Assembly (NCBI GenBank): GCA_963782445.1
Contig: CAWAJM010000001.1
Span: forward strand, 3,038,001-3,102,000
Direction of reading: 5' to 3'
Length of the DNA stretch: 64,000 bases
From: ZC4RG20 sp963782445
GTDB lineage: Bacteria; Pseudomonadota; Gammaproteobacteria; Steroidobacterales; Rariloculaceae
Shown one piece after another: positions 26,162-35,051 of this stretch. The notes beneath the pieces are model-generated. The model saw nothing but the letters and a program-made list of their open reading frames with translations, made no database searches and was not told the origin of the DNA. A program made the translations under genes and the position numbers. Position 1 is the first letter of the stretch, and every line of letters begins with the position of its first letter.

Positions 26162-27157
26162 ATGAAAAAATTCGTCAACGACCCGTCGAACTTCGTGCCG
26201 GAGATGCTCGAAGGCGTGTACCTCGCCAATCCGGAAATGCTACGGTACGTGCCGGAATACAACATCATCGCGCGTGCCGACCGCCCCGTCGACGACAAGG
26301 TGTCCATCGTCCAAGGTTCGGGCAGCGGTCACGAGCCTGCGCACATCATGGCTGTCGGCCCCGGCATGCTCGATGCGGCTTCGCCGGGCGGCGTCTTCTC
26401 CGCCCCGCCCATGGAGTTCTGTTACGAGTGCATCAAGCTCATGAACTCGCCCAAGGGCGTGCTCGTCCTGATCAACAACTATCAGGGCGACCGCATGAAT
26501 TGGGACATGGCCGTCGAGATGGCGCAGGCCGAGGGCATCAACGTAAAGAGCTTCGTCATCGACGATGACGTCGCGGTTCAGGATTCGACGCACACCGTCG
26601 GGCGCCGCGGCGTCGCCGGCAACTTCTTCGTCATTAAGGCCTGCGGTGCGGCCGCCGAGCACGGCGCGAGCCTCGACGAGTTGCTCGAGCTCGCCAAGAA
26701 GGTCAACAGCCACGTGCGCACGATGGGCGTCGCGCTGACTTCGTGCACGCCGCCGGCCAAGGGCACGCCGATCTTCGAGATCGGCGACGACGAGATGGAG
26801 GTCGGCGTCGGCATCCACGGCGAGCCCGGGCGCCGCCGCGACAAGCTCAAGCCCGCCGACGCGATCGTCGACGAAATCTTCGACGCCGTCGCGCAGGATC
26901 TGCCCTTCAAGTCCGGCGACCGCGTCGCGCTCATGATCAACGGTCTCGGCGGCACGCCGATCAGCGAGCTCTATGTGCTGTATCGGCATGCGGCGCAGCG
27001 CTGCAAGAGCTTAGGGCTCACGATCGTTCGCAACTACGTGGGCAACTACTGCACGTCGCTCGAAATGGCCGGAGCATCGCTGACGCTGCTGCGCCTCGAC
27101 AACGAGCTCGAGCAGCTCCTCGCCGCCCCCGCCGAAGTCGCGACGCGCATATTTTGA
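26162..27157 (+). CDS. dhaK: dihydroxyacetone kinase subunit K, substrate-binding
   Basis: A 331-residue DhaK protein. It holds the substrate as a hemiaminal on His219 (GVGIHGEPG, equivalent to the E. coli active-site His) and contacts it through GSGSGHEPAHIMAVG. Other family sequences: VLVLINNYQGDRMNWDMA, TVGRRGVAGNFFVIKACGA and MINGLGGTPISELY. The standard GTVLVHKIAGAAAE-like section reads GVAGNFFVIKACGAAAE. Partner of DhaL immediately upstream (32-base gap). The neighbouring aldolase produces or uses dihydroxyacetone phosphate. Related kinases in other operons act on erythruloses, so dihydroxyacetone itself is not certain. It overlaps the next gene by four bases. Confidence 0.9.
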   Translation: MKKFVNDPSNFVPEMLEGVYLANPEMLRYVPEYNIIARADRPVDDKVSIVQGSGSGHEPAHIMAVGPGMLDAASPGGVFSAPPMEFCYECIKLMNSPKGVLVLINNYQGDRMNWDMAVEMAQAEGINVKSFVIDDDVAVQDSTHTVGRRGVAGNFFVIKACGAAAEHGASLDELLELAKKVNSHVRTMGVALTSCTPPAKGTPIFEIGDDEMEVGVGIHGEPGRRRDKLKPADAIVDEIFDAVAQDLPFKSGDRVALMINGLGGTPISELYVLYRHAAQRCKSLGLTIVRNYVGNYCTSLEMAGASLTLLRLDNELEQLLAAPAEVATRIF

Positions 27158-27831
27158 CGGCGCGCTTCGGGGCCAACGTCGAGCTCGTCGCCTTCGACCT
27201 CGACGGCACGCTCGTCGACTCGGCCCCGGATCTCAACCACAGCCTCGGCCTTGCGCTCGCCTCGGTCGGCTTCCAAGAGCCGACCGAGGCGCAGACGCGC
27301 GCATGGATCGGCGGCGGCGTCGAGCTGCTGATCCGCCGCGCGCTCGACTGGGCAGGCGGCAAGGCAGGCGTCGCGAAGTTCGATGCCGCCTACGCGGAAT
27401 TCTCGGCCCGCTACAGCGACAACCTCTTCGTCCGCAGCAGGCTCTACCCCGGCGTGCCGGAGACGCTCGACGCCCTCGTCGACCGCGGGCTCGCGCTGTG
27501 CTGCGTCACGAACAAGCGCATCGATTTCGCGGAGCGTGTGCTCGAGCTCGCCGGCATCCGCGGCCGCTTTCGCACCGTGCTCGGCGGCGACAGCCTCCCC
27601 GAGAAGAAGCCGAGCGCCGCGCCGCTGCTCGCCGCGGCTAAAGCCGCCGGCGTCGCGGCATCGGCCGCCGTGCTCGTCGGCGACTCCGATCAAGACTTCG
27701 CGGCCGCGAAGGCCGCGGGCTGGCCGTTCGTCTGGGCGCGCTACGGGTACCGCCAGCAGCTCGCGGAGGCGCCCGCGGCGCTCATTTCCATCGGCGCGTT
27801 CGACGAGCTGCTGGCGTTGTTCGGGGCGTAG
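27154..27831 (+). CDS. gph: phosphoglycolate phosphatase-like HAD enzyme
   Basis: A 225-residue HAD phosphatase starting at TTG 27154, which overlaps the dhaK stop (TTGA). Motif I is FDLDGTLVDSAPDLNHSLGL, the cap follows, then LCCVTNKRIDFAE (motif II), PEKKPSAAPLL (Lys) and VLVGDSDQDFAAAKAAG (motif IV), all typical of Gph. It would release glycolate from 2-phosphoglycolate. The glycolate oxidase genes lie directly downstream on the opposite strand, which supports that reading. Substrate overlap with other sugar phosphates cannot be excluded. Confidence 0.85.
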   Translation: MTARFGANVELVAFDLDGTLVDSAPDLNHSLGLALASVGFQEPTEAQTRAWIGGGVELLIRRALDWAGGKAGVAKFDAAYAEFSARYSDNLFVRSRLYPGVPETLDALVDRGLALCCVTNKRIDFAERVLELAGIRGRFRTVLGGDSLPEKKPSAAPLLAAAKAAGVAASAAVLVGDSDQDFAAAKAAGWPFVWARYGYRQQLAEAPAALISIGAFDELLALFGA

Positions 27832-27866
27832 ACGTTTGAAGACGAACTTCGTCGGGCCTTGCGCGA

Positions 27867-27980
27867 GGGGCCGAGAGGCCGACACCACGCGTCCAGAACC
27901 GCTGTGAATACGTCCCTGTACGCTCGCTGGCGCGCGTCCTTGCGCGCCAGCGTCCTGGCCGCGTCGACCCTCTCGGCCCC
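27867..27980 (+). repeat. conserved-core hairpin, copy C
   Basis: The core GTGAATACGTCCCTG and the perfect inner stem GCTGGCGCGC are as in copy D. The arms pair well only at the outer 11 bases (GGGGCCGAGAG with its complement) and imperfectly inside, so this copy looks decayed. It lies between convergent gph and glcF. Confidence 0.82.
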
Positions 27981-28259
27981 GTATCGCTTCGCGGTGCAGA
28001 GACGTTTCTAAGGCCCTCCTCGAGCGCTTCCGCTTCCCGAAACGCGAACGCTGATGTCGCGCCGATCGATCAACGGCGCCTTGCCGCGCGGTTCCGCCTC
28101 CCCCGTCCGCAATGCCGCCGTCGGCAATGCCGCCTCCTTGCAGGGATCGCGACGTAGCAGCGGCCGAAATGCCGGCACGGCGTGGTAGCTGCATCTTACG
28201 CCGGCGCCCCCGCGGCCAACCCGATCGTCACGCATCCCATGTCGAGGGCGTCTTCGACG
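27981..28259. other. intergenic remainder between gph and glcF
   Basis: No gene or promoter is recognisable here. A short direct repeat of GCAATGCCGCC occurs at about 28109-28133. The (GACGGC)n run beginning near 28264 lies inside the end of glcF. Confidence 0.4.
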
Positions 28260-29579
28260 CTATTGCGACGGCGACGGCGACGGCGACGGCCCGCCGAGCG
28301 CCGCCGGGCGCGGCCCGCCGTGGGCCCAGTCGAGGAGCTCGACGGTATGCACGACGGGCCGGTCCGCCGCGGCGGCCAGCTGCGCGATGCAGCCGATATT
28401 GCCCGCGGCGACGACCTCCGCGTCGGTGCGGGCGATGTGGCCGCACTTGCGCTCCCTGAGCCGCGCCGCGAGCTGCGGCTGCAGGAGGTTGTAGGTGCCC
28501 GCCGAGCCGCAGCAAAGGTGACCCTCGGCGATCTCGCGCACGGCGTAGCCCGCTTGCCGTAGGAGCTCGCGCGGCGGGCGCTCGATGCGCTGGCCGTGCT
28601 GCAGCGAGCAGGCCGAGTGATAGGCGACGCGCAGTCCGGGCGGCGCTGCCGGCGGCGGCAGGCCGAGCTCGGCCAGGACCTCCGTCACGTCGCGGGCGCG
28701 CTCGGCCACGGCCGCCGCCCGGCCCGCGCGCTGCGCGTCGTCCCGGAACAGATGGCCGAGATCCTTGACGTGGGTCCCGCAACCCGATGCCGTGACCACG
28801 ATCGCGTCGAGGCCCCGCCGCTCGATCTGCGCGTGCAGCCGGTCGACGAGCGTGGCGGCGAGCGCGCGGCTCTGGGCGTCGCGGCCCATGTGGTGCACAA
28901 TCGCACCGCAGCAGCCCGGCACGGCGACGACCTCGGCGCCCGCGCGCGCGAGCACGCGCGCCGCGGCGGCATTGATCCCCGGAGCGAGGACGGACTGCAC
29001 GCAACCGCCGAGCAGCGCGACGCGCGCACGCCGGGCCGCCGCCGGCCGGCTCGGGGCCGGCGGCGCGGCGGGTGCACTGGATTCGGACCGGCGCATGCCG
29101 GGCGGGACGAGCTCGAGTGCGGCACGCAGCCGGGCCGGCACGAGCCCGGCCGTGCGCCGGGCCGCCGCAGCGAGCCCGAGCGCGAGCCGGAAGCGGCCCG
29201 GGTACGGGAGCACATGGGCGAGCGCGGCGCGCATGAGGCGCTCGCCCCACGGCCGGCGATAGGTGCGTTCGACGTGCACGCGGGCATGGTCGATGAGTCG
29301 CCGGTAATCGACCCCGGATGGACACGTCGTGACGCAGCCTAGACAGGACAGGCAGCGATCGAGGTGGTGCACCACCTCCCCGGTGGCCGGCCGCCCGCTC
29401 TCGAGCATGTCCTTGATGAGATAGATACGCCCGCGCGGACTGTCGAGCTCGTCGCCGAGCAGCACGTACGTGGGACACGTCGCCGTGCAGAACCCGCAAT
29501 GCACGCAGCGCCGCAGGACGGCCTCGGCCTCGGCGACGTCCGCGTCCTCGAGCTGGGCGGCGCTAAAGCGCGTCTGCAT
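28260..29579 (-). CDS. glcF: glycolate oxidase iron-sulfur subunit
   Basis: A 439-residue subunit of the GlcDEF membrane-associated glycolate oxidase, passing electrons from the flavin subunits onwards. Two ferredoxin clusters are visible: CVHCGFCTATCP and CLSCLGCVTTCPSG. Two CCG domains follow, with VPGCCGAIVHHMG and HLCCGSAGTYN. The last residues are PSPSPSPSQ, encoded by a run of hexamers (28264-28291), an odd slippage-prone tail beyond the normal end. Its start overlaps the glcE stop by 17 bases. Confidence 0.93.
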   Translation of the reverse strand: MQTRFSAAQLEDADVAEAEAVLRRCVHCGFCTATCPTYVLLGDELDSPRGRIYLIKDMLESGRPATGEVVHHLDRCLSCLGCVTTCPSGVDYRRLIDHARVHVERTYRRPWGERLMRAALAHVLPYPGRFRLALGLAAAARRTAGLVPARLRAALELVPPGMRRSESSAPAAPPAPSRPAAARRARVALLGGCVQSVLAPGINAAAARVLARAGAEVVAVPGCCGAIVHHMGRDAQSRALAATLVDRLHAQIERRGLDAIVVTASGCGTHVKDLGHLFRDDAQRAGRAAAVAERARDVTEVLAELGLPPPAAPPGLRVAYHSACSLQHGQRIERPPRELLRQAGYAVREIAEGHLCCGSAGTYNLLQPQLAARLRERKCGHIARTDAEVVAAGNIGCIAQLAAAADRPVVHTVELLDWAHGGPRPAALGGPSPSPSPSQ

Positions 29580-30744
29580 GGGCGTCGGTTCCGCGCGGCG
29601 GGGCTTCGAGGGGCAGCCGGCCCGGATTCAGGCGGCCGCCGGGATCGAAGGCCGTCTTGAGCCGCGCGAGCGCGCGGGCCACGGGCGCAGGCGGCGGCGG
29701 GAATGCCGGCGCCGCCAGCCGCGCAGGCGCCGGCGCCTTCCAGAGCGTCGCGTGCCCTTGGCGCAGGACGCCGCGCACGCGGGCGGCATCGGTGTCGGCG
29801 AACGCCGCCCAAATCAATCCGCCGGCCCAGTCGAGCAGATACCGCTCGGGCGCGAGCGCCGCGACGACGCCGGCGGCGGCCGCAGGCGGCACCGAGATTC
29901 GCCAGACAACGGGCCAGGGCGCGAGCGCCTCGGCACCGCCCATCGCGCGCCAGAACCGCCGCGACCAATCCGCGTCGAGGCGCTCGGCGTCGGGCCGGCC
30001 GAGCAACTCGAGCAGGCCCGCCACGCGCGCAGCCACGGACACCTCGAAGCCTTCCACGCGCAACGCGGCACCGCGGGCCGGATCGAAGGCGGCGGCCGAG
30101 ACGTCGTGGGGCGACGAGAGCGCTGCGGTCAGCAAGCCGACGGCGGTCTCGGGGCCGTCGGCCGGCAGGATCAAGGTCACCTCGGTCTCGGGGCGCGGCA
30201 CAACACGCAGCGTCACTTCGGTCAGCACAGCCAGCGTGCCCCAGGATCCCGCGAGCACCTTCGGCAAGTCGTACCCCGTCACGTTCTTGACGACGCGCCC
30301 GCCGCCCTTGAACCGCAAGCCGTCTCCGGTCACGGCTTGGAAGCCCAGGAAGTGATCGCGCGCCCCGCCGGCAGTCAGGCGGCGCGAGCCCGCAAGGTTC
30401 GCGGTCAGGACACCGCCGAGCGTCTGCCCGGCCTCGACGCCGAGCAGCGGGCCGAAGTCGGCGGGCTCGAACCCAAGACGTTGGCCTTCGCGCTCGAGCG
30501 CAGCATTCACGGTCTCGAGCGGCGTCGCCGCGCCGGCCGTCAGCACGAGCTCCGCAGCCTCGTAGGCAACGATGCCCGCCAGGGCCGTCAATGCGAGCGG
30601 ATCGGCCTCGACGGGCGGCCCCACACTGCGTTTGGAGCCGCGGCCGAGCGGCTCCACGGCGCGCGGATGCCCGCGCAGGATCTCGCCGAGATCCTCGGCG
30701 TCGCGGGGCCGCAGGACCGGCGGCTCGGTTTGCTCGGCGACCAT
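29563..30744 (-). CDS. glcE: glycolate oxidase FAD-binding subunit
   Basis: A 393-residue flavoprotein subunit. The FAD_binding_4 domain shows LTALAGIVAYEAAELVLTAG, LGVEAGQTLGGVLTANLAGS and RVVKNVTGYDLPKVLAGSWG, which is diagnostic for GlcE. The C-terminal segment ends LKTAFDPGGRLNPGRLP, as expected. The ATG at 30744 overlaps the glcD stop (TGATG). Alanine-rich linkers make it slightly longer than E. coli GlcE. Required with GlcD and GlcF for glycolate oxidation to glyoxylate. Confidence 0.93.
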   Translation of the reverse strand: MVAEQTEPPVLRPRDAEDLGEILRGHPRAVEPLGRGSKRSVGPPVEADPLALTALAGIVAYEAAELVLTAGAATPLETVNAALEREGQRLGFEPADFGPLLGVEAGQTLGGVLTANLAGSRRLTAGGARDHFLGFQAVTGDGLRFKGGGRVVKNVTGYDLPKVLAGSWGTLAVLTEVTLRVVPRPETEVTLILPADGPETAVGLLTAALSSPHDVSAAAFDPARGAALRVEGFEVSVAARVAGLLELLGRPDAERLDADWSRRFWRAMGGAEALAPWPVVWRISVPPAAAAGVVAALAPERYLLDWAGGLIWAAFADTDAARVRGVLRQGHATLWKAPAPARLAAPAFPPPPAPVARALARLKTAFDPGGRLNPGRLPLEAPPRGTDAHADAL

Positions 30745-32234
30745 CAGAAGCGGGGCAGGTCCGGGAAGCGCTCGCTGCCCGGATGCACGTGCTCGCGGCC
30801 GCGCTCGGCGCAGCGGTGCAGCGTCGGGAAGACCTTGCCGGGATTGAAGCGCAGATCGGGATCGAAGGCCCGCTTGACGCGGTGCTGCACCTCGAGGTCG
30901 TCCTCGGCGAACTGATACGTCATGAGGTCGCGCTTCTCGAGGCCGACGCCGTGCTCGCCCGTGAGCACGCCGCCCACATCGACGCAGAGCTTGAGAATCT
31001 CGGCGCCGAAAGCCTCGGCGCGTTCGAGCTCGCCGGGCGCATTCGCATCGAAGAGGATCAGCGGATGCAGGTTGCCGTCGCCCGCATGAAAGACGTTGGC
31101 GACGCGCAGCCCGAAGCGCTCCGACATCGTGCTCATGTCGCGCAGCACGCGCGGCAGCTCCTTTCGCGGGATCGTCCCGTCCATGCAATAATAATCTGGG
31201 CTGATTCGGCCCACGGCCGGAAAGGCCGCCTTGCGTCCCGCCCAGAATGCGAGCCGTTCCTGCTCATCGGCCGAAGCGCGGCAGCTCGCGGAGCCATGCT
31301 CGGCCGCGAGGCGCGCGACACGCTCGACGAGCAGGTCGACTTCGGCCTCCGGGCCGTCGAGCTCGACGATCAGGAGCGCCTCGACGTCGAGCGGATAGCC
31401 GGCGCGGACGAAGGCTTCGGCCGCATGGATCGCGAGCCGATCCATGAGCTCCATGCCGGCCGGCACGATGCCCGCGCCGATGATGGCGGCCACGGCCGCA
31501 CCTGCATCCTCGAGCACGGGGAAGCCGATGAGTAGCGCGCGCGCCGTTTGCGGGCGCCGCAGGATCCGCACCGTGACCTCCGTGACGACGCCGATGAGCC
31601 CCTCGGAGCCGACGGTGAGCCCCAGCAGATCGTAATGCGCGCTGTCGAGGTGCCGACCGCCGAGGCGCAGGACCTCGCCGTCCGGCGTCACGAGTTCCAC
31701 GCCGAGCACGTTGTTCGTCGTGAGCCCGTACTTGAGGCAGTGCACGCCGCCGGAGTTCTCGGCGACATTGCCCCCGATCGTGCAGGCGATCTGGCTCGAG
31801 GGGTCCGGCGCGTAATAGAAGCCGCGCTCGGCGACGGCGTAGCTCACGGCCAAGTTCGTGACACCGCACTGCGCGACGACGCAGCGGTTCGCGTAGTCGA
31901 TCTCGAGGATCCGGTTGAACTTGGCGAGCGCGAGGACAATCGCGTCCTCGGCGGGAATGGCGCCGCCGGAGAGCGACGTGCCGGCGCCCCGCGGCACGAT
32001 CCTGACCCCCTCGGCGGCCGCGAAGCGTAGCACGGCCGCAACCTCGGCCGTGGTCTCGGGCAGCACGACGGCGAGCGGACGCTGACGGTAGGCCGTGAGC
32101 GCGTCGGTCTCGTAGGCGGCGAGCCGCAGGGGCTCGGCGACGACATTGTCGGCCGGCACGAGCCCGCGCAGCGCGGCCACGATGGCCTCGCGGCGCTCGA
32201 GAACGCCGGCATCGGGAGTCGGCAGACAAATCAT
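30744..32234 (-). CDS. glcD: glycolate oxidase catalytic FAD subunit
   Basis: A 496-residue FAD-linked oxidase. FAD-binding sequences: IVPRGAGTSLSGGAIP, APDPSSQIACTIGGNVAENS and LGLTVGSEGLIGVVTEVT. The C-terminal oxidase domain holds VFHAGDGNLHPL and GGVLTGEHGVGLEKR with the catalytic histidines. It oxidises glycolate, and often D-lactate, to the oxo-acid. First gene of glcDEF; the operon runs towards the gph operon and converges with it. Length is normal for GlcD. Confidence 0.94.
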   Translation of the reverse strand: MICLPTPDAGVLERREAIVAALRGLVPADNVVAEPLRLAAYETDALTAYRQRPLAVVLPETTAEVAAVLRFAAAEGVRIVPRGAGTSLSGGAIPAEDAIVLALAKFNRILEIDYANRCVVAQCGVTNLAVSYAVAERGFYYAPDPSSQIACTIGGNVAENSGGVHCLKYGLTTNNVLGVELVTPDGEVLRLGGRHLDSAHYDLLGLTVGSEGLIGVVTEVTVRILRRPQTARALLIGFPVLEDAGAAVAAIIGAGIVPAGMELMDRLAIHAAEAFVRAGYPLDVEALLIVELDGPEAEVDLLVERVARLAAEHGSASCRASADEQERLAFWAGRKAAFPAVGRISPDYYCMDGTIPRKELPRVLRDMSTMSERFGLRVANVFHAGDGNLHPLILFDANAPGELERAEAFGAEILKLCVDVGGVLTGEHGVGLEKRDLMTYQFAEDDLEVQHRVKRAFDPDLRFNPGKVFPTLHRCAERGREHVHPGSERFPDLPRF

Positions 32235-32292
32235 GGCTGCGCCGTCGAGGCGCCCGTCTGCGCGGGGCGAAAGTCGTTCCGGTCGAGGTTCA

Positions 32293-34365
32293 TCAAGCTC
32301 CCTGTGGTGCTGCTGCCCGTGGCGCGGACCCGGTGACGGAAGCCGGAAACCGGGGACCGACCGGCACGGCGACCGCGCCGCTCTCGGCGGCGGCCGCGGC
32401 CTGCGCCGACGCCCCTCGGGCCGGCTCGATTCGGGATTTCGCGATGCCGAGCTTCGCTAACGTGTTCTCGATGGATTGTGCGCGATAACGACCGAGCCTC
32501 GCCAGCGCTTCGGGCTTGATGTCCGTGTTCGCCACGAGCGCATCGTAGACCGCCTTATAGTACGCCGCTCGCTGGGTCTTGTCGGACTTGACCTGGCTCG
32601 CGTCGAACTCCGAGGCGATTGTCGCGCGCTGCTCGGGTTTGAGCCGCTGGCCCGCGAACTCCTCGAGCACGTCCTGAACACGCGGCGAGGCGAAGTCGAG
32701 CGGCCCGGGCTCGGCGTTGAAGGTCGCCCCCGCGGTGGCCAAGGTCACGTGCAGCTCGATTTCCTGCTGAGCCAGCGCGCGCCGGTCGGCCTTGGGGTCG
32801 ACCTCGGGACCGGCGGCGAGGCCGAGCGCCGGCCGCTGCGCGAGCACCTGCGCCCAGGCGGCCAAGGTCTTTTGCCCCTGCGCCGACGGCGCCGCCGAGC
32901 CCGGCTCGAACTCCACGGCCCCGAGCGCCGCCGCGTCGAGATCGGTGAGCCCCGCGAGCGTCTGCAGAGGCGCGGCCGTCAGAACCCGAAGGCGCTGCCG
33001 CAACGCCCGGCCCAGCGCCTCGGGCAGGGTCTCGGGCCGCTCCTGAGGGGGCGCGGGCGCGGCCGCATTGAAGCTCAAGGGAGCGGCGAGATCGACCCGG
33101 CCGCCGGGATCGCGCAGCAGCGCGAGCGCAACGTCGATGGGCACCGTTCCGGCCCCGTCCGCAGCCGGCGCGAACGCCGGCTGCTCGGCGTGCACTTGAA
33201 CGCTGCCCTCGACGCGACCGCCCCGCTCCGCATAGTGCAGCGCGACGCCGATGCGGCCGGCCTCGAGCGCGCGCCCGAGCCAGCGCCGCGTGAAGGCCGC
33301 GAGGAACGCGCCCGGCACGCCGTCAACCCCGAGCGCGACGGCCCGGCGAAGCTCCGCACCGGGATACTGGAGCTCAAGCGTCAGCGAGGCGGAACCCGCG
33401 CCGGCCAGCGTGCCGCCGAGCTCCGTCTTGCCCGCGCCGAGGCTGCCGCCGATGCCGACCACCCGAATGGGCTGCGGCCGACCGGCCACGGCGGCTTCCA
33501 GCGTGCCGTTCGCGAGCTCGAGCCGCCCAGCAGGCCAGCCGGACCCCGACGCGGCAAAGCGGTAGTGAGCGGCAAAACGCAGGCCCGTGCCGGCGCCTGA
33601 GCCCGCAAGCCCCGGCCCGAGCCAGGGCGCGAAGGCCCCGAGGTCGAAGCCCGCGAGGCGCAGCTGGCCGGCCGTTGCGAGCGACGGCGACGCGAGCGTG
33701 CCGTCGAGCTCGAGCGTCCCGACCTTCGCGTCGCCGAGCGTGAGACGCCGGACGGATGCCTGGTAGCGGCCCGGGCCGCGCGCGTCGGTGCCGAGATCGC
33801 GGCCCTCGAACCGCAGTCCGGCGAGGCTCACGTCCCCGCCCGTCGGCAGCGCCCCGTGCAGCAAAACGGTCCCATCCGTGACGAGCACGCGGTCGAGGCG
33901 CAGACGGCCCAACGCGGGCCCCGCGGTTTCGCGCGCGCCGGGACCGCGCCAAGCATTGCGCCAAGGCTCGCGCAGCTCTAGACGGGGCCGCTCGAGCGTA
34001 AGGGCGTCGAGCGACCAGCTGCGCGTGAACAGGCTCCGAAGATCGAAGTTTGCCGTGATCCGGTCGGCGTCGAGCGCGACCCCCGCGTCCGGGTCGACGA
34101 GCTCGACGCCGCGCAGCTCCACGCCGAGCTCGAACGGGTCGACGCGGACATGCTGAATCTGTGCGCGGGCGCCCGGAATGCGTGCGAAGCGCGCCGCAAT
34201 CGCCCAGTCGATCCAGGCCGGCAGGACCACGAAGACACCGATCGCGAAGGCGGCGACGAGGACTCCTGCGGTCGCGAGGGGCGCGCGCGCCGGCCTCGGG
34301 ATCGCTCTGGGCCGGAGCTTCGAGCGGAACCTGCTGATCAATCGCGCTGCCGCTGTGCTACGCAT
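32293..34365 (-). CDS. DUF748/AsmA-like periplasmic protein
   Basis: A 690-residue protein with a single N-terminal membrane anchor (about residues 31-52) and a large periplasmic region. Sequences such as VRVDPFELGVELRGVELVDP, ITANFDLRSLFTRSWSLDAL and LTLERPRLELREPW are typical of DUF748 proteins. A repeat of strands then a charged helical C-terminus follows (QGQKTLAAWAQVLAQRPALG recalls an OmpA-like section). Such proteins are thought to help lipid transport or envelope integrity. It is divergent from the Sel1-like/vWA/ABC genes and 58 bases upstream of glcD, which may be a separate unit. Confidence 0.75.
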   Translation of the reverse strand: MRSTAAARLISRFRSKLRPRAIPRPARAPLATAGVLVAAFAIGVFVVLPAWIDWAIAARFARIPGARAQIQHVRVDPFELGVELRGVELVDPDAGVALDADRITANFDLRSLFTRSWSLDALTLERPRLELREPWRNAWRGPGARETAGPALGRLRLDRVLVTDGTVLLHGALPTGGDVSLAGLRFEGRDLGTDARGPGRYQASVRRLTLGDAKVGTLELDGTLASPSLATAGQLRLAGFDLGAFAPWLGPGLAGSGAGTGLRFAAHYRFAASGSGWPAGRLELANGTLEAAVAGRPQPIRVVGIGGSLGAGKTELGGTLAGAGSASLTLELQYPGAELRRAVALGVDGVPGAFLAAFTRRWLGRALEAGRIGVALHYAERGGRVEGSVQVHAEQPAFAPAADGAGTVPIDVALALLRDPGGRVDLAAPLSFNAAAPAPPQERPETLPEALGRALRQRLRVLTAAPLQTLAGLTDLDAAALGAVEFEPGSAAPSAQGQKTLAAWAQVLAQRPALGLAAGPEVDPKADRRALAQQEIELHVTLATAGATFNAEPGPLDFASPRVQDVLEEFAGQRLKPEQRATIASEFDASQVKSDKTQRAAYYKAVYDALVANTDIKPEALARLGRYRAQSIENTLAKLGIAKSRIEPARGASAQAAAAAESGAVAVPVGPRFPASVTGSAPRAAAPQGA

Positions 34366-34528
34366 TGGAACGATTTCGGCCCTCCGACGGGAAGCGTGAG
34401 CGCCCCGAGGCTGCGGCCGGCGGGGCTTTACCTCCCGTGCCGCCAGGGTATATGGTGAATCGAAGCCCGCTGTGACGGAAAGCCCTGTTTTCGTTGCGGG
34501 GCGAAACGAGCATCGGCGGGTAAACGGG

Positions 34529-35047
34529 ATGAACCGTCAACTACGCACCGCGATCATCGCCGCGGCCGTCGTCATCGTCGGCGCCGGTATCGGTTACGCC
34601 CTCTACCGCGCGACGACCCCTGCGCCGCCGGTCAAGGGGCCCGCGGCGCCGAGCAGCGAAGCCCGCGCCGAGGATGCGCGACAGTACATCGCCAAGCTCC
34701 AAAGCGCCGACCACGTCGATTACGACGCTGCAGTCGAGCGGGCCAAGCGCTTTCAGACCGAAGGCAAGCTCGCCGACGCCCAACTGCTTTACTTCTTTGC
34801 CGCGCGTAACGGCAACGGCCAGGCGGCCTTCGCCCTGGCCCGCATGAACGACCCGGTCGGCTTCGATCCCAAGGCGAGCCTGCTCGCCAAGCCCGCGCCG
34901 TTCCAAGCCTTCAAATGGTACACCGTTGCGCGCGACCAGGGCGTGCAGGGGGCCGCCCAGCGCCTCGAGCAGCTGCACACCTGGGCCGAGCAGGCCGCGG
35001 GGAACGGCGACCAGCAGGCCGAGCAGCTGCTGCTGGAGTGGAAGTAA
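34529..35047 (+). CDS. membrane-anchored Sel1-like protein
   Basis: A 172-residue protein with one N-terminal membrane helix (about 7-26), then a Pro/Ala linker and a helical domain. AAFALARMND with FKWYTVARDQGVQGAAQRLE is Sel1/TPR-like, so it probably binds partner proteins in the periplasm. It starts at ATG 34529; the open frame extends upstream without a better start. The vWA gene begins four bases after its stop, so they are one operon. No known ligand. Confidence 0.65.
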   Translation: MNRQLRTAIIAAAVVIVGAGIGYALYRATTPAPPVKGPAAPSSEARAEDARQYIAKLQSADHVDYDAAVERAKRFQTEGKLADAQLLYFFAARNGNGQAAFALARMNDPVGFDPKASLLAKPAPFQAFKWYTVARDQGVQGAAQRLEQLHTWAEQAAGNGDQQAEQLLLEWK

Positions 35048-35051
35048 CAAA

